The notes under the pieces were generated by a model. It did not search any database, was not told the DNA's origin, and saw only the letters and a list, made by a program, of their open reading frames with translations. This document shows positions 13,593-19,026 of a DNA stretch of 19,026 nt, piece after piece. A program made the position numbers and the translations under genes. This DNA comes from Myxococcales bacterium (GTDB taxonomy: Bacteria > Myxococcota_C > UBA6777): contig JALTMC010000339.1 in assembly GCA_027005175.1 (NCBI GenBank), positions 1-19,026 of the forward strand, read 5' to 3'. Position 1 is the stretch's first letter; each line of letters opens with the position of its first letter.

Positions 13593-14033
13593 CTATCCAT
13601 CCTCATCAAGGGGGTAACCGAGCCAGACATGCGTGCGTTCGGGATAGATATTCAGTTCGAAGCCTGCTCCGCCTTTTAACATAAAGAGATAATAAGTATC
13701 GATCTGTTTGCCGACTCCCCATTCCTTCTGAAACTCTTGAAGGATCTGTTTGGGATTGTCCCAGCTCGGCAGCTCCAGATACACTTCAGAGACCTTGTCG
13801 TCTTCAAAGGTGAGACTCATCTCGATCTGCCCATGGTCTGTAAGTTCCTGGGGCACCCAGTCTTGAACATCATCCCATGTGTCGTCTTCGATAACCAAAG
13901 GACCTTGAAAAGGTTCAGGGATCACAACATCCTCAGGAAAGGAACCCAAGGTAACACCACACAGAGAACCCGGCCCCCCCGCAAAGATCAAAGCAAGTGA
14001 GTCTTCTCGTATCTGTTTTTGTAAAGTTGACAT
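13593..14033 (-). CDS. hypothetical acidic protein in the endonuclease V gene group
   Basis: I do not recognise this 146-residue protein. The start ATG 14033 has GGAG nine bases upstream; ATG 14048, which directly follows the upstream gene's TAG, would add five residues. The sequence has no signal peptide, membrane segment or cysteine cluster. It is acidic, with a Gly-rich stretch near residue 20 (FAGGPGSLCG), DDTWDDVQDW in the middle and GGAGFELNIYPERTHVW near the end; alternating hydrophobic pattern suggests an alpha/beta cytosolic fold. It lies between the aldo/keto reductase and endonuclease V genes with almost no spacing, so the three are probably co-transcribed. Confidence 0.75.
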   Translation of the reverse strand: MSTLQKQIREDSLALIFAGGPGSLCGVTLGSFPEDVVIPEPFQGPLVIEDDTWDDVQDWVPQELTDHGQIEMSLTFEDDKVSEVYLELPSWDNPKQILQEFQKEWGVGKQIDTYYLFMLKGGAGFELNIYPERTHVWLGYPLDEDG

Positions 14034-14048
14034 ATCGATATTCTCCAT

Positions 14049-15089
14049 CTATCGGGACGAAGAACGCCCATCGATTCGAATTCGGGATTCAGAGTGAATG
14101 AGATCCCGTACATATCCAGTCTGCAAAAAATCATGTGGGAAACCCAAACTGATCTGACTGACTTTGTCCAACGTTGCCAAATGCTCCTCTGAAAATTTAA
14201 TCTGCATCGCTCCCAGAGAGTCTTCCAGTTGAGACACCTTACGCGCCCCTACAATCGGTAGATAACGATACCCCTGAGCATGAACCCAAGCGACAGCTAC
14301 TTGTGCCGAAGATACACCGAGATCATCCGCGACTTCATCGACTGCGCGAGCGATACCCAAGCCTCTCTCTGAGGTCCGCCTTGCATTGCCTTGGGTACGC
14401 AACGAGTCATTCTCTTCACCACGGGTATACTTTCCAGTAAGGACACCGCCACCCAAAGGAGCCCAGGCCAAAACAGAGAGTCCAAAATGCTCTGCCATCG
14501 GAAGAAGATCTCGCTCTGGAGTGCGTTGCAACAAGCTGTATTCGATTTGTAACCCAGCAAAGGTAGTCCAGCCTCGCAGCTCTGCGAGAACATTGGAAGC
14601 AGAGACCACCCAGGCAGGGGCATCGCTGATGCCAACATAAAGAACCTTGCCCGAACGTACGAGATCATCCAAGCCTCGCATGGTCTCTTCAAACGGTGTG
14701 TACTCATCCCAAGCATGCACCCACAACAAATCGATATAATCGGTTTGTAGTCGCTTGAGACTCTTCTCCACAGAACGCACCAAGTTCTTGCGCTGATTTC
14801 CAGCCGTGTTTGGGTCCTTGTGATCCATCGCCAACGTATACTTTGTGGCCACCACCATGCTATCGCGCTTGTCACCAAGCCAGCGGCCAACAATCTCCTC
14901 GGTCTCACCGCCATGATACTTGTTCGCCGTATCTAGGAAGTTCCCTCCTTGTTCTGCATAGAGATCCAGAATCTGATGGCTTGTTGCCTCATCCGCACCA
15001 AATCCCCACTGATTTCCAAAACTCATCGTACCCAAACAAACCTCAGAAACACGCAAACCTGTTTTTCCCAGCAATCGATACCGAAGCAT
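14049..15089 (-). CDS. aldo/keto reductase
   Basis: The 346-residue protein is an NADPH-dependent aldo/keto reductase of the YajO/Tas/voltage-gated K-channel beta-subunit-like group. It is set to start at ATG 15089, with GGAG six bases upstream, which gives the typical N-terminus MLRYRLLGKTGLRVSEVCLG; the longer open frame to 15182 would add an unrelated hydrophobic extension. The catalytic tetrad is visible as Asp53 (FLDTANKY), Tyr58, Lys83 (VATKY) and His125 (LLWVHAWD). IVGARKVSQLEDSLGA near the C-terminus matches the NADP-phosphate-binding end of the barrel. Substrate unknown. It is the first gene of the minus-strand group leading to endonuclease V and is divergent from egtD. Confidence 0.93.
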   Translation of the reverse strand: MLRYRLLGKTGLRVSEVCLGTMSFGNQWGFGADEATSHQILDLYAEQGGNFLDTANKYHGGETEEIVGRWLGDKRDSMVVATKYTLAMDHKDPNTAGNQRKNLVRSVEKSLKRLQTDYIDLLWVHAWDEYTPFEETMRGLDDLVRSGKVLYVGISDAPAWVVSASNVLAELRGWTTFAGLQIEYSLLQRTPERDLLPMAEHFGLSVLAWAPLGGGVLTGKYTRGEENDSLRTQGNARRTSERGLGIARAVDEVADDLGVSSAQVAVAWVHAQGYRYLPIVGARKVSQLEDSLGAMQIKFSEEHLATLDKVSQISLGFPHDFLQTGYVRDLIHSESRIRIDGRSSSR

Positions 15090-15160
15090 GGTTCTCTCCG
15101 CTTTGTAGAAATTAAGATGAATTGATAAAAGAAGCTTTCCCAGTATATAGCAAAGTAAAA

Positions 15161-15189
15161 AATTAGGGGGGACCCTCCCCAAAATAATT
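15161..15189. other. GC-rich imperfect palindrome between divergent aldo/keto reductase and egtD genes
   Basis: AATTA-GGGG and CCCC-AAAA-TAATT arms surround a 7-base loop. It may be an operator or a weak bidirectional structure; no regulator can be named. Confidence 0.3.
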
Positions 15190-15218
15190 CATTCAAGGAG
15201 AGAGAAGTATAGTATAAT
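15190..15218 (+). promoter_or_regulatory. putative egtD promoter
   Basis: A perfect TATAAT lies at 15213-15218. The -35 region is weak (CATTCA at 17-bp spacing or TTCAAG at 15 bp). A transcript starting near 15225 would include both candidate egtD start codons (15254 and 15329). Confidence 0.45.
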
Positions 15219-15328
15219 TCCCTTTCCACGCAACGCTCCTACTCCAGTTGACGATGACAAAGCGTGTGTTGTCGTTTGAAGAAACAACTCATTCCACTGG
15301 AACAACGCTCGATAGCAAAAGGATAGTG

Positions 15329-16339
15329 ATGCCCTCCTCAACCCGCTCTCAGACGCCCAAGCAGGCCGAGGCCAACCAACCTGCAAAGCTCATCGACCTT
15401 CAGCCGGCAACAAGCCTCCACGTATCGGAGGTTCTACAAGGTCTACAACGTTCACCCAAAGAGCTACCACCAAAGCTCTTTTATGATGAGGTTGGCTCCC
15501 AGTTGTTCAACCAGATCTGTGACCTGGATGAGTACTATCTCACGCGCACAGAAACAGGAATGATGTGGGAGTGTATCGACGAAATCACCAGCTTACTGTC
15601 CTCAAAGCGGTTACTCATTGAATATGGCAGTGGCAGCAGCACAAAAACCAAGATCTTGTTAGACCATTTACCACGTCTCACCCACTACATGCCCATCGAC
15701 ATCTCACAAGAACATCTACTGCAATCGGCCCATACGATCGCTGCCAACTATCCGCATCTCACGGTCACGCCTGTTTATGCCGATTATACAACAAACCTCG
15801 CGATCCCCTTTTCAGCAAAGATGTCTGCACCGAAAATGCCACGTTTGGTGTATTTTCCGGGCTCTACCATTGGCAACTTCCATAAGGATGAAGCCCTTGT
15901 GTTCCTCAAACAAGTGCGGGATATTTGTGGGGACGGTGGTGGTTTTTTGGTCGGTGTTGATCTGGTAAAAGACACCGATACATTAAATGCAGCTTACAAC
16001 GACAGTCAGGGAGTCACGGCTGCTTTTAACCTCAACCTGCTCACCCGTCTCAACCGCGATGTGGGTGCCGACTTCCAACCCACACAGTTTGAGCACAAAG
16101 CCTTCTACAATGAAGAACGGAGCCGCATTGAGATGCACCTTGTCAGCAAGAAAAAACAAATCGTGCATCTTGCCGACCAGGCGATTACCTTTGAGGAGGG
16201 GGAAAGTATTTGGACCGAATCCTCCTACAAGTACACATTACAAGCCTTTGAAAAGCTCATTACAACCGCAGGGTTCCACCCCATCAAAGTCTGGGTAGAC
16301 GACCAACAACTCTTCAGCATCCACTACCTACAAACTTGA
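15329..16339 (+). CDS. egtD: L-histidine N-alpha-methyltransferase EgtD
   Basis: EgtD trimethylates the alpha-amino group of histidine with SAM to give hercynine, precursor of ergothioneine and selenoneine. The start is set at ATG 15329 because AAAAGGA stands 5 bases upstream and the 336-residue product matches family length; ATG 15254 in the same frame lacks a ribosome-binding site. Motifs are LPPKLFYDEVGSQLF (46-60), YYLTRTE (69-75), SAM-binding IEYGSGSSTKT (97-107) and PGSTIGNF (177-184). Histidine-pocket residues known from mycobacterial EgtD (Asn166, Tyr206, Glu282, Ser284) appear as Asn183, Tyr223 (AYNDSQGVTAAFN), Glu297 and Ser299 (TESSYKY), so the enzyme should be active. Its 3' end overlaps that of senB by 12 bp, on the opposite strand. 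Confidence 0.93.
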   Translation: MPSSTRSQTPKQAEANQPAKLIDLQPATSLHVSEVLQGLQRSPKELPPKLFYDEVGSQLFNQICDLDEYYLTRTETGMMWECIDEITSLLSSKRLLIEYGSGSSTKTKILLDHLPRLTHYMPIDISQEHLLQSAHTIAANYPHLTVTPVYADYTTNLAIPFSAKMSAPKMPRLVYFPGSTIGNFHKDEALVFLKQVRDICGDGGGFLVGVDLVKDTDTLNAAYNDSQGVTAAFNLNLLTRLNRDVGADFQPTQFEHKAFYNEERSRIEMHLVSKKKQIVHLADQAITFEEGESIWTESSYKYTLQAFEKLITTAGFHPIKVWVDDQQLFSIHYLQT

Positions 16340-17302
16340 CACCGACCTCAAGGGTTGGTTCTGAAGTAACGAAGCCAGTGCTTGTTTCTCTGTCTCAGGC
16401 AGTATCAAATGACGAAGCTCCGAGCACCGCGCAACGAGGCTGTGATAAAAGCCTGGACTGGTTTCTACCTTGTGGAGCAATGTGTATAAGCTATCGGTAT
16501 CTTGTGGTGTAAAATAACCGGGATAATCCTCACCCAAGGTACCAACAAGACCATCGATCTTTGAGCAAATGACAGGGGTTTTGGAGGAGAGGGCCTCCGA
16601 TAGAACATTGCAACTGCCTTCAAGCAACGAAGTGATCACCACGAGATGGCTCTCTGCGATCAGGGAACGAACCTTATCGTGGGCCAACTCCCCCACCCAT
16701 TCGTATCGATGGTTGGTTTCGTTCTCTACCTGCACAGCCTCGGCCCACTCCAAACCGAGAGCCCTCCCCGCGTGGCGAATCCGAAGACGTGACGAATCCG
16801 AAAGTTGCCTCACAGCAAAAGCAATTCGCAACGGATCTTTGGCAGAGCGAAGATGACAGATCACCGCAACTTGAAAGGGTGAATGATCGTGTGGTAACCG
16901 AGTACGCAGCACAGGACTCGCAGACTGATAGATCACGTGAGTTCGAGACCGTTGCTCATCGTTGAGCTTCTCCAATGCCTTTCGCTGCAACACCACCAAT
17001 TGATCCGCAAGTCGCAAAGACTCGCGAGCCTCTCGACTTTCGGGCAAATCCTGATAAAGATCTGTACCTGTCAACACCACAATCAGTCGCTGTGCTGGAA
17101 ACGTTTGCCGGAAGAGTTGGGCTGCATCGTAACTACGTCGAGCGTGAAGAGCGATCATCAAGTCACAAAACTCACCATTGTACTCTTCTTTGACAACGGT
17201 CTGATGTCCAAGCTCCTCCAACATCTGAGACCATCGACGAGCGGTCACTTTGTTTCCGCTATTCGCTGCTTCAGAAGGCGGAGTCACCAGACAAATATCC
17301 AC
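16328..17302 (-). CDS. senB: SenB-type selenosugar synthase (GT-B fold glycosyltransferase-like)
   Basis: The 324-residue protein starts at GTG 17302. Its N-terminal half carries the signature pattern of the TIGR04348 family, as recalled: CLVTPP (4-9), GNKVTARRW (16-24), ALHARRS (51-57), VVLTGTDLYQDL (75-86), LADQLVVLQ (98-106) and VIYQSA (123-128). The C-terminal half has the GT4 motif EGSCNVLSE (Glu228 and Glu236, EX7E). Members joined to senA and senC make a selenosugar from UDP-sugar and selenophosphate, which SenA then joins to hercynine to form selenoneine. Neither senA nor senC (a selenophosphate synthetase) is in the window. Convergence on egtD, maker of hercynine, strongly supports the role. 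A plain glycosyltransferase is the alternative. Confidence 0.85.
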   Translation of the reverse strand: MDICLVTPPSEAANSGNKVTARRWSQMLEELGHQTVVKEEYNGEFCDLMIALHARRSYDAAQLFRQTFPAQRLIVVLTGTDLYQDLPESREARESLRLADQLVVLQRKALEKLNDEQRSRTHVIYQSASPVLRTRLPHDHSPFQVAVICHLRSAKDPLRIAFAVRQLSDSSRLRIRHAGRALGLEWAEAVQVENETNHRYEWVGELAHDKVRSLIAESHLVVITSLLEGSCNVLSEALSSKTPVICSKIDGLVGTLGEDYPGYFTPQDTDSLYTLLHKVETSPGFYHSLVARCSELRHLILPETEKQALASLLQNQPLRSVSSL

Positions 17303-17346
17303 TCTTTATCGGGCCTTTCCCTTCGCTCGTAACACAATAAGCATCT

Positions 17347-17799
17347 CTACTTCACAAGAACCATCTCTTTGATACCATCCACCATCTTGAAAGCTGGCTT
17401 ACACTTCACTCCTGGTTGACAATTGCTCACTCTGATCTTGTGATAGGTTAGCTTGACTCTCTTTTTCAGATAATGTTTCGACTTCTCACAAAAGGAAAAA
17501 TCTCCCATTAAATCATGCTCTTTTCCTCGACTGTCCCTCACAAAGATATAACAGGCGATATCGCCTTGCTCAAACCGAGAGACAACACCAACTTTGGGAA
17601 GTCTGCTCTCCCGTTTTACGATATTACCCTTGCGTGAAGCCGCCTTTGCTTGTGGGTTCTTCCGTTTTGAAGTAAGAGCACTTCGAGGAGAGATCGCCGC
17701 CTTCCGAACCTTCCCCAACGCTTTCTTCGTTTGCTTTTTTTTGCAAGCACACAACACAAAGACAAGACACAACAACCCCAACATCACTCGCAATCTCAT
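17347..17799 (-). CDS. basic cysteine-containing lipoprotein, unknown function
   Basis: I do not recognise a family. From ATG 17799 the protein is 150 residues: signal peptide MRLRVMLGLLCLVFVLCAC with Cys19 as lipidation site, a strongly Lys/Arg-rich linker (20-68), then a small beta-rich domain (about 68-150) with Cys83, Cys104, Cys127 and Cys133, in which RFEQGDIACYIFVRDSRGKE and LKKRVKLTYHKIRV suggest an OB-like barrel. An in-frame ATG at 17829 adds ten residues (MRLRVRGFFL); both starts carry the same AAGAGG leader because of a 30-bp duplication. The gene lies 44 bp upstream of senB on the same strand, so they may be co-transcribed. Confidence 0.75.
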   Translation of the reverse strand: MRLRVMLGLLCLVFVLCACKKKQTKKALGKVRKAAISPRSALTSKRKNPQAKAASRKGNIVKRESRLPKVGVVSRFEQGDIACYIFVRDSRGKEHDLMGDFSFCEKSKHYLKKRVKLTYHKIRVSNCQPGVKCKPAFKMVDGIKEMVLVK

Positions 17800-17845
17800 C
17801 AGAAAAAAACCTCTTACTCGCAATCTCATCAGAAAAAAACCTCTT
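17786..17845. repeat. 30-bp tandem duplication of leader plus start codon
   Basis: Units 17786-17815 and 17816-17845 are identical. On the minus strand each contains AAGAGG, seven T, CTG, then ATG and four codons (MRLR). The duplication gives the lipoprotein gene two equivalent in-frame initiation sites 30 bp apart. Confidence 0.92.
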
Positions 17846-17929
17846 ATGTTATGAGTGTGGAAACCCCCTTCCGTTCGCGGGTCCGGCAGAATCTACAGGA
17901 CAAAGTCCGGATGGAGTGGGGGTCGTTGA
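17829..17929 (-). repeat. dispersed intergenic repeat, copy C (inverted relative to A and B)
   Basis: Read on the minus strand from 17929 to 17829, this matches 2538-2638 over its length, and its final 36 bp also match 2673-2708. As at 2708, the repeat ends with AAGAGG, a T7 tract, three bases and an ATG (17829). Differences are scattered, about 80-85% identity by eye, which implies an old dispersal and not a recent duplication. Confidence 0.75.
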
Positions 17930-17947
17930 CCATTCACCTCTTTCAGT

Positions 17948-18073
17948 ATGAATCTATCCCACAGCATTGGAACGCCAAACCATGAATCTATCCCACAGCA
18001 TTGGAACGCCAAGCCATGAATCTATCCCACAGCATTGGAACGCCAAGCCATGAATCTATCCCACAACATTGGC
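17948..18073. repeat. 34-bp tandem array, 3.7 units
   Basis: Units 17948-17981, 17982-18015 and 18016-18049 start ATGAATCTATCCCACAGCAT and are near identical; a fourth, diverged unit starts at 18050 and fades out near 18073. The array fills the spacer between the lipoprotein and GST genes. With copy C on its left and an inverted repeat on its right, it accounts for most of the 17830-18131 spacer, where no gene is seen. Confidence 0.92.
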
Positions 18074-18086
18074 ATACCACCAAGCT

Positions 18087-18153
18087 AGAAATGTCAAAGC
18101 TCTTCCGGTGAACTGCTCGGCCCTCTTCCGTTCAAAAGGATTTTGACATTTCT
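18087..18153. repeat. 12-bp inverted repeat at the GST gene 3' end
   Basis: AGAAATGTCAAA (18087-18098) is perfectly inverted at TTTGACATTTCT (18142-18153). The right arm encodes the C-terminal codons (AEMSK) of the GST gene, so the left arm is an inverted copy of the gene end. The loop is 43 bases and also has CTCTTCCG twice. A terminator-like role is possible but no T tract is present. Confidence 0.65.
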
Positions 18154-18749
18154 GCGACCCTAACAGCTGCATCACGGGCTAAGACAGTCGATAACCACCG
18201 ATTCAATTCATCGAGATGACTGGTATCAATGCCCAGGATAAGATTGAGTCGTGCAACAGATGCCACGTTGAGATCACCAACCGTAAAATCATCTTGAATC
18301 AGATAGTCACGACCTTTGAGTGCGTCATTCAAGATCTCATTTAATGGTAGGATCTTCTCCACCGCTTTATCCATAATCTCCTGGCTGCGCCTTTCTTCTG
18401 GCACAAACACCTTCTGAATAAAGAGATCGATCAGAGGCTTTTGGTACTCCACTTGAGACCATATACTCCACTGCATCGCTTTGGCTCTTTCGGGAATACC
18501 GCGACCCAGGAGTTCCGGCCGATAACGCTCAACAAGATAGAAATTAATCGCTGTCGATTCCCAAAGAATAAAATCACCATCAATCAGACAAGGTACCTTT
18601 CCGTTGGGATTCAGCTCCGTGTACTCAGGGCTTTTGTGCTCCTTCTCTCGCATATTGAGGGACTCTTGTTGATACGCAAGGCCAAGCTCCTCAAGTAACC
18701 AATAACACCGACCAGCACTGGAAGCAGGAGAACCGTATATCTTTATCAT
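18132..18749 (-). CDS. glutathione S-transferase family protein
   Basis: From ATG 18749, with AAAGG eight bases upstream, the protein is 205 residues, the normal GST length. The open frame continues 91 codons further upstream, but that part overlaps another gene's end and has no GST similarity. The thioredoxin-like N-terminal domain has MIKIYGSPASSAGRCYWLLE (1-20), the cis-proline KVPCLIDG (51-58) and the glutathione gamma-glutamyl contact ESTAI (64-68). The helical C-terminal domain has DFTVGDLNVASVARL. GSTs conjugate or reduce substrates with glutathione in the cytosol; the Ser-rich active-site loop fits beta/zeta-like classes. Substrate unknown. It follows the FGE-domain gene on the same strand, with its own probable promoter between. 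Confidence 0.9.
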   Translation of the reverse strand: MIKIYGSPASSAGRCYWLLEELGLAYQQESLNMREKEHKSPEYTELNPNGKVPCLIDGDFILWESTAINFYLVERYRPELLGRGIPERAKAMQWSIWSQVEYQKPLIDLFIQKVFVPEERRSQEIMDKAVEKILPLNEILNDALKGRDYLIQDDFTVGDLNVASVARLNLILGIDTSHLDELNRWLSTVLARDAAVRVAEMSKSF

Positions 18750-18794
18750 CAAAAAAACCTTTCCATTGTAAGTAAAAAAAGAATAACTTTGTAT

Positions 18795-18803
18795 ATCATA
18801 CCA
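18795..18803 (-). promoter_or_regulatory. extended -10 promoter for the GST gene
   Basis: On the minus strand TGG-TATGAT (18803-18795) is an extended -10 element; the -35 at 17 bp, TTTATC, is poor, which is common for extended -10 promoters. The AT-rich leader to ATG 18749 is about 40 bases. Confidence 0.45.
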
Positions 18804-18852
18804 GACAGAATATTTCAGATAAAACTTGATAGAGTAAATAGTCGATAATTCG

Positions 18853-19026
18853 CTACCTGCGGAGCCTTCGTGTGGCTGGGGTAGTTCTTGTGGTGGTGAG
18901 ACTGGCAGCACAACGAAAGCCCAAAACCTGAGAGTGATTTGTGGGATTGGCATAAAAACGATGTGTGGCACGACAGTGCCAAAAGTCATAATTGAATGCA
19001 CAGCCACGAGCAACACGTTCATAGCC
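18853..19026 (-). CDS. C-terminal end of an FGE/SUMF1-type (formylglycine-generating enzyme-like) domain protein
   Basis: The minus frame is open from the window edge to TAG at 18853-18855, giving 57 residues of the C-terminus. The sequence contains ERVARGCAFNYDF, a CRATHRFYANPTN segment and the family-typical ending GFRCA, followed by a Thr/Arg-rich tail of about 20 residues. This is the last strand region of the FGE-sulfatase/PvdO fold. The family includes sulfatase activators, PvdO-like proteins, kinase-associated proteins and EgtB/SenA. The ending GFRCA, and absence of a RGGS...YRNFF...GLRLA pattern, argue against EgtB or SenA. The N-terminal part and catalytic residues lie outside the window. 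Confidence 0.8.
   Translation of the reverse strand, partial: GYERVARGCAFNYDFWHCRATHRFYANPTNHSQVLGFRCAASLTTTRTTPATRRLRR

Noticed and set aside
14297-14914. 205-codon minus-strand frame within the aldo/keto reductase
   Set aside because: Another frame of the same strand over a gene with an intact catalytic tetrad; composition is biased and no domain is visible.
18750-19022. 91-residue N-terminal extension of the GST protein
   Set aside because: It overlaps the real FGE-domain gene end in another frame, lacks GST similarity, and a good ribosome-binding site precedes ATG 18749.
18853-19026. SenA or EgtB completing the egtD/senB pathway
   Set aside because: The visible end has GFRCA and lacks the RGGS and YRNFF-GLRLA pattern expected of EgtB/SenA; two unrelated genes also lie between it and senB.

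Overview
The window reads as chromosomal DNA of a Gram-negative bacterium with roughly balanced base composition. Genes are dense and lie on both strands. Lipoprotein signal peptides, a response-regulator/Ser-Thr kinase fusion, GAF/PAS signalling and a formylglycine-generating-enzyme-type domain suggest a Myxococcota-like or related 'deltaproteobacterial' lineage. No rRNA or tRNA gene is present, so this placement is inference only.

Layout, left to right. A truncated GAF-PAS sensor gene (minus, 1-844) diverges from a YeeZ-like dehydrogenase gene (1088). Then, on the plus strand, come a rhodanese lipoprotein (2037), a DUF523/TudS-like protein (2708), an LPG-synthase/AglD-type membrane protein (3301), a MITE-like inverted-repeat element (4269-4422), galE (4655), a 9-bp repeat array, a small ORF (5919) and a HPt-like/REC/Ser-Thr kinase (6035). 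The kinase gene converges on thrS (minus, 8119-10188), with a nested tandem array between them. Upstream of thrS is a secreted thermonuclease (minus, to 11357), divergent from a phytoene-desaturase-like flavoprotein (11469-12752). That gene converges, across another tandem array, on a minus-strand group: aldo/keto reductase, unknown protein, endonuclease V. Next is an egtD gene (plus, to 16339) whose 3' end overlaps that of a SenB-type selenosugar synthase (minus, 16328-17302). The right end holds a basic lipoprotein, repeats, a glutathione S-transferase and the last 57 codons of an FGE/sulfatase-modifying-factor domain protein running off the edge.

Two themes stand out. First, the egtD/senB pair points to N-alpha-trimethylhistidine (hercynine) plus selenosugar chemistry, i.e. 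ergothioneine/selenoneine biosynthesis. The partner genes senA and senC are not in the window. A rhodanese, a TudS-like desulfidase and a GST lie in the same window, but a functional link is only inference.

Second, the intergenic DNA is unusually rich in unrelated tandem arrays with 5-, 9-, 30-, 32-, 34-, 48-, 49- and 81-bp units. Several include the 3' end and stop codon of the neighbouring gene. A dispersed repeat found near 2.6 kb and, inverted, near 17.9 kb ends exactly at a start codon and supplies the ribosome-binding site. The endonuclease V resembles the animal enzyme more than the E. coli one.
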